Below, in pieces: positions 34,489 to 42,559 of a DNA stretch of 64,000 bases. Position 1 is the stretch's first letter; each line of letters starts with the position of its first letter. Origin of the DNA: Chitinophaga terrae (ex Kim and Jung 2007) (lineage in GTDB: Bacteria > Bacteroidota > Bacteroidia > Chitinophagales > Chitinophagaceae); NCBI RefSeq assembly GCF_900107795.1, contig NZ_FNRL01000015.1:1-64000 (forward strand). Reading direction: 5' to 3'. The position numbers were made by a program, and so were the translations under genes. The notes beneath the pieces are model-generated. The model searched no databases, had not been told where the DNA came from, and worked only from the letters and a program-made list of their open reading frames with translations.

Positions 34489-34866
34489 TCAAACTTTACT
34501 CCATTTCAGGTTCAGTAAATGAGCAACGATGATTCCGCAGGCAGCAAAGAAGATAACGATCAACCCCGCGGCGTTGGCCATGAAGAGATGAGCAAATACC
34601 AGGACGCTGAAGCTGACAATAAAGATGAGCAAGGAGTTTGGCCGTTTGTGTTTCAGCAGGTAACCCCGGCCCAGCGACCAGATTCCAACCAGGAAAGAGA
34701 AGCTGAGAAGTGCATATTCCAGGTATTCATGATCATGCAGGCTGCTTCCGGCAATAGGTAGTAAGATTAATAACAGCGGCCAGATAGCGCAATGAATGGC
34801 ACAGATCAAAGATGCGCCAACACCTAAAATATCTGCATTTAACTTTTTGATGATCTTTTCTCCCAT
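34489..34866 (-). CDS. MerC-domain membrane protein
   Basis: A 125-residue membrane protein with four hydrophobic helices. The start at 34866 (MGEKIIKKLNADILG) is chosen because the longer frame begins within the palindromic operator. Helix 1 holds the MerC-like Cys pair CAIHC. MerC in mercury operons moves Hg(II) across the inner membrane, but in Bacteroidota related proteins commonly sit beside Fur-type regulators and receptors, so a role with zinc or another metal is more likely here. It leads the operon with the TonB receptor. Confidence 0.88.
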   Translation of the reverse strand: MGEKIIKKLNADILGVGASLICAIHCAIWPLLLILLPIAGSSLHDHEYLEYALLSFSFLVGIWSLGRGYLLKHKRPNSLLIFIVSFSVLVFAHLFMANAAGLIVIFFAACGIIVAHLLNLKWSKV

Positions 34867-34890
34867 AATCCAAATGCTTAAATCCAGATG

Positions 34891-34898
34891 CGAAGATA
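34891..34898 (-). promoter_or_regulatory. -7 element of merC-TonB operon
   Basis: TATCTTCG on the minus strand, one base off TAnnTTTG, 24 bases ahead of the ATG at 34866. The palindrome at 34900-34928 covers the spacer and the position of a -33 box. Confidence 0.45.
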
Positions 34899-34899
34899 A

Positions 34900-34928
34900 A
34901 AATAATTGCAACAATGTTGCAATTATTT
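34900..34928. promoter_or_regulatory. Perfect 29-base palindrome, Fur/Zur-type operator candidate
   Basis: Arms of 14 bases (34900-34913 and 34915-34928) are exact inverted complements around one central base. The core TGCAACA-A-TGTTGCA has the 7-1-7 architecture of Fur-family boxes. It lies between merC-TonB and SCO-fur-type genes and overlaps the upstream part of the merC promoter. A further partial site (AATTGCAAT) is seen at 34939-34948. The assignment to the neighbouring Fur-type regulator is inferred. Confidence 0.72.
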
Positions 34929-35020
34929 AAAATTTATTAAATTGCAATGTATAAGCATTTATAGTTCTGTTAAAAAAATCAACCGCCTGGTAATACGATG
35001 CGCATCTCTCAACTATATAC

Positions 35021-35028
35021 TACCTTTG
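35021..35028 (+). promoter_or_regulatory. -7 element of the SCO-regulator operon
   Basis: Perfect TACCTTTG, 27 bases ahead of the ATG at 35056. No clear -33 box. Confidence 0.6.
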
Positions 35029-35055
35029 CATATTGGATAAAACGGTGATATACCT

Positions 35056-35682
35056 ATGTCGAAGAAAACTATTTTACTTATTTCGTTTTTTGTGTTGCTG
35101 AGTGCGGCTTTCCTGGGATATGCAGGGTATGTTATCAAGGATCAGACAGGATCATTTTTCGGAAAGGAGAAGTTACCGATCTTAGGACCTATGGGACACA
35201 CCATTCCTGGTTTTTCATTTACCGACCAGGAAGGCAAGACAAGATCGAAGGCAGATGTAGAGGGAAAGATCTATGTGACTGAATTTTTCTTTACCACCTG
35301 CACAGGTATTTGTCCTAAGATGAATGCCAATATGGAAAAGGTTTACGCCAAATTTAAAGACAAACCCGATTTCCTTATTTTATCGCACACCGTAGATCCG
35401 GATAACGATAGCGTACCGGTTTTAAAGGCTTATGCTCAAAAGCATGGAGCTGATTCCAAAAACTGGTGGTTCTTAACAGGCACCAAAAAAGACCTGTACA
35501 GGATGGCCCGCCAGGGCTACCTGGTCGACGACGGGGTATACACCGGGGAAGAGGACTTTGTACATACTCAATGGTTTGCATTGATCGATAAAGCAGGCCA
35601 GATCAGGGGATTGTACGAAGGCACCAAAGCCCAGGATGTTGATAAGTTGATAACGGATATCGACAGATTAATGGAAGAATAA
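35056..35682 (+). CDS. SCO1/SenC-family protein
   Basis: A 208-residue thioredoxin-like protein with an N-terminal membrane anchor (residues 6-27). The copper-binding pair is in FFFTTCTGICPKMN and the distant His in EDFVHTQWF. It is distinct from the SCO in the oxidase cluster at 14326. Its place in an operon with a Fur-type regulator, opposite a MerC-like protein and a TonB receptor, suggests a metal-limited or copper-related use rather than routine oxidase assembly. The regulator gene follows after 10 bases. Confidence 0.93.
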   Translation: MSKKTILLISFFVLLSAAFLGYAGYVIKDQTGSFFGKEKLPILGPMGHTIPGFSFTDQEGKTRSKADVEGKIYVTEFFFTTCTGICPKMNANMEKVYAKFKDKPDFLILSHTVDPDNDSVPVLKAYAQKHGADSKNWWFLTGTKKDLYRMARQGYLVDDGVYTGEEDFVHTQWFALIDKAGQIRGLYEGTKAQDVDKLITDIDRLMEE

Positions 35683-35692
35683 ATTTTTCATC

Positions 35693-36127
35693 ATGAGCGC
35701 CAAACAACAATTAACTGAGAGGATTGGCCAGCTACTGAGAGATAGTAAGTTGAGTGTAACTGAAACCAGGACCAAAATCCTGGAGCTTTTTATGAAAAGC
35801 AATGGTGCGCTGGAACACGCGGATTTCGACAAATTAACCGGAAAGAGTTTCGACCGTGTTACCGTATATCGCACACTACAGACTTTCCTCGATAAAGGTA
35901 TTATACATAAGATCCCTACTACAGATACTTCCATCAGGTATGCATTATGCAAATCTGAATGCTCGGAACATCATCACCACGACCACCACGTACATTTTAA
36001 GTGCGAAGAGTGCGGCAATACTGTTTGTTTGGAAGAAACAGACGTACCGGCTATCCATCTGCCAAAGGGCTATGCTGCACACAACATCGAAGTAGTGGTG
36101 AGCGGCGTCTGCAAATCCTGCAAGTAG
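35693..36127 (+). CDS. Fur-family metalloregulator (Fur/Zur type)
   Basis: A 144-residue repressor. The winged-helix DNA-binding domain covers about residues 1-85 (LTGKSFDRVTVYRTLQTF). The C-terminal part has a His run (EHHHHDHHVHFKC), then CEEC and CKSC, which form the structural zinc site in this family. The two CxxC pairs and its neighbours favour Zur, but iron or another metal cannot be excluded. It probably binds the palindrome at 34900-34928. The stop codon is directly followed by a long palindromic element. Confidence 0.93.
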   Translation: MSAKQQLTERIGQLLRDSKLSVTETRTKILELFMKSNGALEHADFDKLTGKSFDRVTVYRTLQTFLDKGIIHKIPTTDTSIRYALCKSECSEHHHHDHHVHFKCEECGNTVCLEETDVPAIHLPKGYAAHNIEVVVSGVCKSCK

Positions 36128-36318
36128 TTCACGCAGAGATTTCACGCAGAGGGGCATAAGAAGCAAAGAAGCATAAGATATATTTTTAAGGAAAATAAGA
36201 AAGCAAAGAGGAAGATTGTATTAGAATCTTACTCTTTGCTTTCTTAATATTCGTTCTGGTCAAAAATTCTTATGCTTCTTTGCTTCTTATGCCCCTCTGC
36301 GTGAAATCTCTGCGTGAA
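36128..36318. repeat. Long palindromic element 2, perfect 51-base arms
   Basis: Arms 36128-36178 and 36268-36318 are exact inverted complements over 51 bases. Each carries two TTCACGCAGAG units. A second pair of inner arms (about 21 bases, one mismatch) lies inside, so the whole 191 bases can fold as one long hairpin. It fills the entire gap between the convergent regulator and peptidase genes. It is related to elements at 9361 and 52054. Confidence 0.95.
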
Positions 36319-36319
36319 A

Positions 36320-38041
36320 TCACAATTTGGATATTTCGGATTTTACGAAGTCGGCCAGTTCTTTCACATAAGCAGGAGAGAAGTCGAATTTAATTCCTGC
36401 TGCTTTGTAGAGTTCAGGCAAAGTTTTGGTGCTGCCCAGGCTCAGTGCTTTCACATAGTTTTCAAGCGCCTGTTTTTTATTCTCTTTGTATTGCTTCCAC
36501 ATTGCGATGGCGCCCAGTTGAGCGATCCCGTATTCGATGTAGTAGAATGGCACTTCAAAGAGGTGCAGTTGCCGTTGCCAGGTAATAGCCCTGTAATCTT
36601 CGTGGCCGGTCCAGTCGACGATCGATGGTGAAAATTCGTTTAATATTTCCAGCCATTTTGCGGTGCGTTCTTCTGTTGTATGTTGCGGGTGTTCGTATAC
36701 CCAGTGTTGGAATTTATCGATGGTTGCGATCCACGGGAAGATGGTGATGGATCTTTCCAGTTGTTGCAGCTTTGCCCTTCGTAATTGCTCCGCATCTTTG
36801 AAGAAGATATCCCAGTGGTCCATAGTCAGCAGTTCCATGCTCATGCTGGCAACTTCCGCTATTTCCATCGGGTATTCTTTAAATGCGCTGAGGGCGAGGG
36901 GATGGCTGAGGAAAGAGTGAACAGCATGCCCGCCTTCATGAACCATGGTGGTAAGATCTTTCATCTGGCCGGCGGCATTCATGAATATAAACGGTACGCC
37001 TGTTTCTGCAAGCGGGCAGTTGTATCCGCCCGGTGCTTTGCCTTTGCGGCTTTCGAGATCAAGGCGTCCCATTTTTTTCATTACACGAAGGCAATCGCCA
37101 AAGAAAGGATCTAACTGGTCGAATGTTTCTATGGCTTTGTTCACCAGTTCATCGCCGGTCTGGAAAGGTTCCAGCGGCTGCGTGCCAACCGGTTCTGCAT
37201 CTGTATCCCATGGTTTTAAAACATCCAGTTTCAGTTTCGCTTTTTGTTTTTCCAGGGTTTCAGCTACCAGGGGAACGATGTGAGATTTAATCGCTTCATG
37301 GAATTGGAAAACGTCTTCCTTCGTGTAGTCGAACCTTCCCAATTCTTCGAATTTGTAATCGCGGTAATTGGCGAAGCCTGCATTTTTTGCCACCTGGTCG
37401 CGTTTCAATACCAGCGAGGTATACAGCTCGTCGAGGGCCTGTTTGTCGGCCAGCCGGCGGGCTGCGGTTTTGGTAAATACTTCTTCCCTTAAAGCCCTGT
37501 CGCTGTTCTCCAGGAATTTAGCGGCCTGCTGCAGCGTATATTCCTGCCCGTTAACCGTAATGGTCATTTTACCGGCGATAGCGCCGTATTGTTGGGCCAT
37601 TACGCTAAGTTCTGCCTGGATAGGAATATTTTCTTCCCTGAACAATTTGATCTGCTTGTTCACACTTCTCAGGTAAGTTTTATACAGGTCCTGGTCCAGT
37701 TCCTTAACGAATGGGCTTTCTACCAGTTTCTTGTTGAGCGCATCGGCGTATGGCTGCAATTTTGGCTGAATTTCCATACAGAAGTAAGCAAATGCTTCTT
37801 CCAATGATTTATCAGTGGTATCGCAGGTCATTTTAATCTGGCGCCAGCAGGCATCTTCACTGATAACAGCTTCCAGTTCACTTATATCTTTCAGCCATGC
37901 TTCCAGCTCCTGTACGCTATTAATATTTCTTTGCTGTAATGCTTCGAAGTAGGGTTGGAGTGTTTCCCAGGTGGTTACTTTAAAATCTTCCGGTAAAAAA
38001 TGTCGGGGTAATTTTTTGATATCTGCACTTAAATTATTCAT
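36320..38041 (-). CDS. M3-family metallopeptidase (oligoendopeptidase F type)
   Basis: Zinc oligopeptidase of 573 residues acting on short peptides, without a signal peptide and so probably cytoplasmic. The zinc motif HEGGHAVH begins around residue 368 (HExxH), with the third ligand Glu in the following helix (EYPMEIAEVASMSMELL). The length fits bacterial M3 members. The stop codon lies next to the right arm of the palindromic element. It stands alone. Confidence 0.94.
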   Translation of the reverse strand: MNNLSADIKKLPRHFLPEDFKVTTWETLQPYFEALQQRNINSVQELEAWLKDISELEAVISEDACWRQIKMTCDTTDKSLEEAFAYFCMEIQPKLQPYADALNKKLVESPFVKELDQDLYKTYLRSVNKQIKLFREENIPIQAELSVMAQQYGAIAGKMTITVNGQEYTLQQAAKFLENSDRALREEVFTKTAARRLADKQALDELYTSLVLKRDQVAKNAGFANYRDYKFEELGRFDYTKEDVFQFHEAIKSHIVPLVAETLEKQKAKLKLDVLKPWDTDAEPVGTQPLEPFQTGDELVNKAIETFDQLDPFFGDCLRVMKKMGRLDLESRKGKAPGGYNCPLAETGVPFIFMNAAGQMKDLTTMVHEGGHAVHSFLSHPLALSAFKEYPMEIAEVASMSMELLTMDHWDIFFKDAEQLRRAKLQQLERSITIFPWIATIDKFQHWVYEHPQHTTEERTAKWLEILNEFSPSIVDWTGHEDYRAITWQRQLHLFEVPFYYIEYGIAQLGAIAMWKQYKENKKQALENYVKALSLGSTKTLPELYKAAGIKFDFSPAYVKELADFVKSEISKL

Positions 38042-38212
38042 CCTGTCTGTGATTTTAAATTTTTACGGATTGAGAAATTTAGCATTTTTTAATGGTCTGC
38101 CAACCTAAAGAATAGTTAATGTTTGGGTATCAACTAAACCATTATTTGTCAAGCTACTACGATTAAACGTCAAATGCAAGATCAGCGGGGGAAAGATTGC
38201 CTTAAAATATTG

Positions 38213-38256
38213 CAGGCTTCTATTTACCAGGAAAGACCTATGTAAATAGAAGCCTG
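38213..38256 (-). terminator. Hairpin behind the DUF5606 gene
   Basis: Perfect 15-bp arms CAGGCTTCTATTTAC (38213-38227) and its complement (38242-38256), 48 bases past the stop. The T-run is weak. Confidence 0.6.
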
Positions 38257-38303
38257 TGGGTCGGAACATTATGATCGTCAGATCATAACTGCACCGGTAT
38301 AAC

Positions 38304-38978
38304 TTATTCTTCTGTTTTCTTCTTGCGTGGCTTAGCTGCTTTTTTAGGTGCTTCTTCACCTTCTGCTGCCGGCGCTTCTTCTTTCTTAGCTTTAGTCTTC
38401 TTAGGCGCTTTTTCTGCGGCGCCTTCTTCACCTTCTTCTTTGTCGGCTTTTTTAGCGCGAGTTGTCTTTTTAGGCTTCTCTTCCGCTACTTCTTCAGTGG
38501 CGGCCGGAGCAGCTTTTTTCTTTTTTTCTGGTGCAGCTGTTTCTTCTACTGCCACTTCTTCCACTTCCTCTTCGCCAGATGCGAGGATTTCATCGAATTT
38601 CAACAGATCGTTTGCTTTGAGGATACCAAACCATTTTACCATCTTCTTCATATCACTCACATACACTCTGTCTTCATCGAATTCAGGGAATACGTTTTTG
38701 AAATACGCTTTAATAGCATTGTTATCTGCTTTACCATCTATTGGAGCGAACGTTGATGATTTTTCATCCATAGCTTTGAAAACCTCGGCTAAGTTTACGT
38801 TTTCACCAGTAGTGAATACTTCAATACTTTCCAGTGGAGTAAAATTATGCACGCGGGAAGATACAAACTTTGTGCTTTTATCTTCCAGTGACCTTACGAT
38901 GGCGCCATCTTGTTTGCTGGCTATTAACTGAAACAAACCGCCCAATCCGGTTACTGCAACAATTTCTCTGTACTGCAT
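38304..38978 (-). CDS. DUF5606 protein with lysine/alanine-rich tail
   Basis: A 224-residue protein. Residues 1-130 match DUF5606: start MQYREIVAVTGLGGLFQLIA, then KFVSSRVHNFTPLESIEVF and MVKWFGILKANDLLKF. The rest is a low-complexity Lys/Ala/Glu/Pro tail (KKTTRAKKADKEE, KAAKPRKKKTEE) like the C-termini of histone H1-like or AlgP-like proteins. The tail may bind DNA or RNA. The domain's function is unknown. Preceded by a perfect -7 box at 38999-39006. Confidence 0.85.
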   Translation of the reverse strand: MQYREIVAVTGLGGLFQLIASKQDGAIVRSLEDKSTKFVSSRVHNFTPLESIEVFTTGENVNLAEVFKAMDEKSSTFAPIDGKADNNAIKAYFKNVFPEFDEDRVYVSDMKKMVKWFGILKANDLLKFDEILASGEEEVEEVAVEETAAPEKKKKAAPAATEEVAEEKPKKTTRAKKADKEEGEEGAAEKAPKKTKAKKEEAPAAEGEEAPKKAAKPRKKKTEE

Positions 38979-38998
38979 GTCTAAATTTTTAGGAAGCG

Positions 38999-39006
38999 CA
39001 AATATA
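38999..39006 (-). promoter_or_regulatory. -7 element of the DUF5606 gene
   Basis: Perfect TATATTTG on the minus strand, 20 bases ahead of the ATG at 38978. Confidence 0.58.
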
Positions 39007-39057
39007 AATAATTATAATAGATTGCCAGTGGCTATTTTTACGTATCAGCGTTGGCCA

Positions 39058-40758
39058 TTATGTCAACTTCCGTGCCACCACTATGGTTTTCTTCCATCGC
39101 GTCGCCTCTCCCTGCAAATTAAATATTTCTATTAAGAATATGTAAATACCTGAGGGTAACATCTCTCCATATTCATTGGTCGCATTCCAGTTCACACTTC
39201 CTTCTATACCCATCAGCAAATTATCTGACAAACGCTTCACCAGCTTACCGCCTGCATCAAAGATCCGGATATTTCCTGTATACCCTGCCGACGGAAGTTT
39301 CCAGCTTAGTATTGCCTGGTTGTCGACAACCCCGTTATCGGGGAAGATCACATCCGGGGAGAGCACAATATTAATAGAATTAACTGCTGCCTCTTGTCGC
39401 TGCGTATTTCGAAAGCCCGGGGATGCGCCCCCGTATGTTCCTGCGGCAGAGTGCCAGTTTCCCATATCGTCGGAAGGGAAAAAGGGCGATTTTCTTTCCA
39501 ATGAGACGTCCCTGTTGGTATTCATCAGGGCAAAATGCATGGAATCGGAATAATGTACTTCATCTATAATACTGCTGTCTGCTGTTACAAGTACTATGCT
39601 TCCTGCCTCCATCGGCATAGATGGCAGGCTGCCAACCTTTAGCACCTGGTTGGGGGCCAGGCAGGCAAACTGCCCGCACAGCGCCTGGGGATTGGTTGTA
39701 AAAGCCAGGTGCTCTCCCGGTTCTATTATCCTGGCCTGCTGTGTTAATGCTTTGAAAGAGCTGAAAGAACCATCTTTTTTTCGTGAGCTGAAAAAAAGTT
39801 TGTCTGCTGTAGTCCGTTTAGCGCTGGCATTCAGTATTTCAATGAACTCCGGGACGCCGGGGCTGGTATAGAACAGGAGTTCATTAATAACGACGTCTTT
39901 AGGCCCTGGTGGCGCGCTTTTACCGATAACGGCACTTAGAAATAAACCGCTTTCTTTCCCTTCACAATCTTTGATGCCGTTAACGGTGATGGTATACAGG
40001 CTAGCGGGATTCAAAGGTTTATGTAATTGCAGCGCCACTTCATTAAAGATCGGCGGCAACACCTTTACTGTCAATATGTTAAAGCCGGGTAGCAGGTAAC
40101 GCCCAGGGTTGGCGGCAATGCTGCTGTCAACCGGTTTGCTGAAATGAAGGAAGACCTGCTGACTGTCGGCCACTGAGGCAAACAGCAAATCGGGACGGGA
40201 ATCGTCTTCCAGCTGTTTGGCTGCGGCATTGGGCTTTGCCGGGGTGCCGCCTTTGGGGTCGGGAGATGGCAGCCAGTTATTAGTTTCTGTACAGGGATGG
40301 GAAGGATCTGCCATTTCCAGGCTTCGCCCGCCTTTAACGGGCCCTCCATACCAGTCCCGGGTATAATAAATACTATGAATAACCTGGGCCTCCGGGCCAT
40401 AGAGGGTGATCAGGGCCGTATCGTCGGCCAGGGGCGGAAATTTGGGATGGCCGATGATACCTGGTTGGTTATAAGCTGCTGCTGCTGCAGTGCTGCAGAA
40501 TACTACCAGGCTGTCTGGCTCCAGTTGATAAGCAGGCAGCTGGATTTCCCGTTTATTCACGCCCAGCTTCCAACCGGCAAGGTTCCAGGCCTTACTGCCG
40601 CGGTTTTTCAGCTCAATGTACTCAAAAGCCGGCAAGCCTGCTGTGGGCGTAGGTTTGGGAAGTATTTCATGAATAATTACATCGTACCTGGCGGGCGCCT
40701 GGGAAAAAGCGGGTAGCTGGTTTAGTAAACCAAGTAAACAAACAACGGGTAAACGCAT
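39058..40758 (-). CDS. Secreted lamin-tail-domain protein
   Basis: A 566-residue exported protein. A signal peptide (to about residue 20, ends FSQA) is followed by a lamin tail domain at about 25-150 (HEILPKPTPTAGLPAFEYIELKN). A second lamin-tail-like segment lies near 285-400 (VVINELLFYTSPGVPEFIEILN). The C-terminal domain (about 470-566) resembles FlgD-Ig folds: GGKLVKRLSDNLLMG, then GEMLPSGIYIFLIEI. This type of ending is seen in cell-surface proteins of Bacteroidota; a sorting role is possible but not shown. It stands alone. Confidence 0.78.
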   Translation of the reverse strand: MRLPVVCLLGLLNQLPAFSQAPARYDVIIHEILPKPTPTAGLPAFEYIELKNRGSKAWNLAGWKLGVNKREIQLPAYQLEPDSLVVFCSTAAAAAYNQPGIIGHPKFPPLADDTALITLYGPEAQVIHSIYYTRDWYGGPVKGGRSLEMADPSHPCTETNNWLPSPDPKGGTPAKPNAAAKQLEDDSRPDLLFASVADSQQVFLHFSKPVDSSIAANPGRYLLPGFNILTVKVLPPIFNEVALQLHKPLNPASLYTITVNGIKDCEGKESGLFLSAVIGKSAPPGPKDVVINELLFYTSPGVPEFIEILNASAKRTTADKLFFSSRKKDGSFSSFKALTQQARIIEPGEHLAFTTNPQALCGQFACLAPNQVLKVGSLPSMPMEAGSIVLVTADSSIIDEVHYSDSMHFALMNTNRDVSLERKSPFFPSDDMGNWHSAAGTYGGASPGFRNTQRQEAAVNSINIVLSPDVIFPDNGVVDNQAILSWKLPSAGYTGNIRIFDAGGKLVKRLSDNLLMGIEGSVNWNATNEYGEMLPSGIYIFLIEIFNLQGEATRWKKTIVVARKLT

Positions 40759-40864
40759 AAGTAAAAATTAGAGGTATGAAGGTAAAAACAATCAATTTAT
40801 CACCTGTTAATGCCATCTTAACATCAAAAAATACTTAGTACTATGAAAAGCGCCAGCGATATAT

Positions 40865-40872
40865 TAATTTTG
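40865..40872 (+). promoter_or_regulatory. asd: -7 element of asd
   Basis: Perfect TAATTTTG, 32 bases ahead of the ATG at 40905. Confidence 0.58.
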
Positions 40873-40904
40873 AGCTCCTAAAAAAATTTTAAAACAACAC
40901 AAAA

Positions 40905-41894
40905 ATGAAAGTTGCCGTAGTAGGAGCGACCGGACTGGTAGGCTCCAAAATGTTACAAGTGTTAGCGGAGAGAAATTTTCCCGTTACTGAATTGATTCCA
41001 GTAGCTTCAGAGAAGTCTGTAGGTAAGGAAGTAACATTTAAGGGTAAGGGCTATAAGGTGGTGAGTGCTGATACGGCTATTTCAATGAAGCCTAACGTGG
41101 CTATCTTTTCTGCAGGTGGAGGCACTTCATTAGAGTGGGCGCCTAAATTTGCGGCAGCAGGTATTACAGTGATCGACAATAGCAGCGCCTGGAGAATGGA
41201 TCCTACCAAAAAACTGGTTGTTCCTGAAGTGAATGGAGACGCGCTTACGAAGGAAGACAAGATCATTGCAAATCCTAACTGCTCTACCATACAAATGGTG
41301 CTGGTTTTAAAACCGCTTCATGAGAAATATAAAATTAAAAGAGTAGTTGTTTCCACATACCAGTCAGTAACCGGTACCGGTGTCAAAGCGGTTACCCAGT
41401 TAATGAATGAAAGACAAGGCATCCAGGGCGAAATGGCGTATGCATACCCTATCGACCTGAACGTAATTCCGCAGATCGATGTATTTCTCGAGAACGGATA
41501 TACGAAAGAAGAAATGAAGATGGTGAATGAAACCAAGAAAATAATGGGAGACGATACCATTTTGGTTACAGCTACTACGGTTCGTATACCGGTAATGGGA
41601 GGACACAGCGAATCTGTGAACATCGAGTTTGAAAATGAGTATGACCTGGCAGAGGTTCGTTCATTGCTTGAGAAAACTCCGGGCGTGATAGTAGTAGATG
41701 ATCCGTCAAAGGCTCAGTATCCAATGCCTAAAGATGCCCATGACAAAGACGAGGTGTTTGTAGGTCGTATCCGTAGAGACGAAACACAGCCAAAAACTGT
41801 TAACATGTGGATCGTTGCAGATAACCTGCGTAAAGGGGCAGCAACCAACGCGGTACAGATCGCTGAGTACCTTAGCGGCAAAAACTGGTTATAG
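40905..41894 (+). CDS. asd: Aspartate-semialdehyde dehydrogenase
   Basis: Reduces aspartyl phosphate to the semialdehyde in synthesis of lysine, threonine and methionine, and of diaminopimelate for the cell wall. 329 residues. The NADP-binding start is VAVVGATGLVGSKMLQVL. The catalytic nucleophile is Cys126 in NPNCSTIQM, and the active-site His lies in RIPVMGGHSESVN near residue 235. The start and length are standard. Its strong terminator is at 41985-42016. Confidence 0.97.
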   Translation: MKVAVVGATGLVGSKMLQVLAERNFPVTELIPVASEKSVGKEVTFKGKGYKVVSADTAISMKPNVAIFSAGGGTSLEWAPKFAAAGITVIDNSSAWRMDPTKKLVVPEVNGDALTKEDKIIANPNCSTIQMVLVLKPLHEKYKIKRVVVSTYQSVTGTGVKAVTQLMNERQGIQGEMAYAYPIDLNVIPQIDVFLENGYTKEEMKMVNETKKIMGDDTILVTATTVRIPVMGGHSESVNIEFENEYDLAEVRSLLEKTPGVIVVDDPSKAQYPMPKDAHDKDEVFVGRIRRDETQPKTVNMWIVADNLRKGAATNAVQIAEYLSGKNWL

Positions 41895-41984
41895 TCCTAC
41901 TGTTGTGTTATGTAATTCTGAAGAGGGTGGTCTGAACGTCGCAGCAGCGGGGTAGGCTATACGAAAATATATCTATAAGTAATT

Positions 41985-42016
41985 AAGAGCAAGCAATTTA
42001 ACGCTTGCTCTTTTTT
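41985..42016 (+). terminator. asd: Rho-independent terminator of asd
   Basis: Perfect 10-bp stem (41985-41994 with 42003-42012), loop of eight, followed by six T residues. It is 90 bases past the stop. Confidence 0.85.
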
Positions 42017-42206
42017 ATTTTCTTAACAAAAAAATAGCGTCTGTAGTAAAAAAATTACACGGAAGTAGTATTGATTTGTGGAGGATAAAATCCAATTTTG
42101 GAAGTAATAATCCTATGCCAACTTACCTCTTTAAAGAAGAGGAGTCCAATTTTAGAGATGCCGGTATTTGTCGTTATTTTCTAATCAGAAAACACCCTTA
42201 AGTCCT
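42017..42206. other. Intergenic region ahead of the small orphan gene
   Basis: With the terminator, the gene-free stretch between asd and the next gene is 312 bases. Two near copies of TCCAATTTTRGA lie about 55 bases apart (near 42091 and 42144). A small hairpin-like CCTCTT/AAGAGG pair lies near 42127-42142. No clear -7 box is seen. Confidence 0.4.
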
Positions 42207-42458
42207 ATGAAAACCAACACCAATCGAGAACTTTTGTTAATGCACAAGTTTACCGAAGAGTGGAGTACGAATTTCTCATCCCAGGTATCCCGGATCATGA
42301 ACATTGTAGATCAGCAGGACACGCTGGATGGGATAATACCAATTATTGAGGTGGCCAATGTTTACAATCAACGCTTTGCTCATGCGCGAACTGACAAAGA
42401 AAATTTGTTAAAGAACCGCAAGGCTCGTCCGTTTGAGTTCCTGATTCACAAAAATTAG
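42207..42458 (+). CDS. Small hypothetical protein
   Basis: An 83-residue protein beginning MKTNTNRELLLMHKFTEEW; the frame reaches a TTG at 42168 but that start is unlikely. It is polar and mainly helical in appearance, with a conserved-looking middle (NIVDQQDTLDGIIPIIEVANVYN) and no signal peptide or membrane segment. I recognise no family. It lies between asd and a long inverted repeat and is convergent with the DUF2461 gene. Confidence 0.5.
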   Translation: MKTNTNRELLLMHKFTEEWSTNFSSQVSRIMNIVDQQDTLDGIIPIIEVANVYNQRFAHARTDKENLLKNRKARPFEFLIHKN

Positions 42459-42472
42459 GGAGAAAATTGCTG

Positions 42473-42554
42473 TTATTAGTTTATCAAACGATCATTAGAA
42501 CAATGAGGAGCACTTACTATCAGGAGTTATAATTATTGTTTGATAAACTAATAA
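42473..42554. terminator. 17-bp inverted repeat between convergent genes
   Basis: Perfect arms TTATTAGTTTATCAAAC (42473-42489) and its complement (42538-42554), loop of 48 bases. Its place between two gene ends suggests a bidirectional terminator, but the loop is long and no T-run is present. Confidence 0.45.
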
Positions 42555-42559
42555 TTGCA

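Noticed and set aside
34489..34866. Mercury resistance operon
   Set aside because: Only the MerC-like domain is present. There is no merR, merA, merT or merP, and the regulator nearby is of the Fur family.
38105..38431. A 108-codon minus-strand frame rich in Lys and Arg
   Set aside because: It is an out-of-frame reading of the Lys/Ala-rich tail of the DUF5606 gene and runs through its terminator hairpin.
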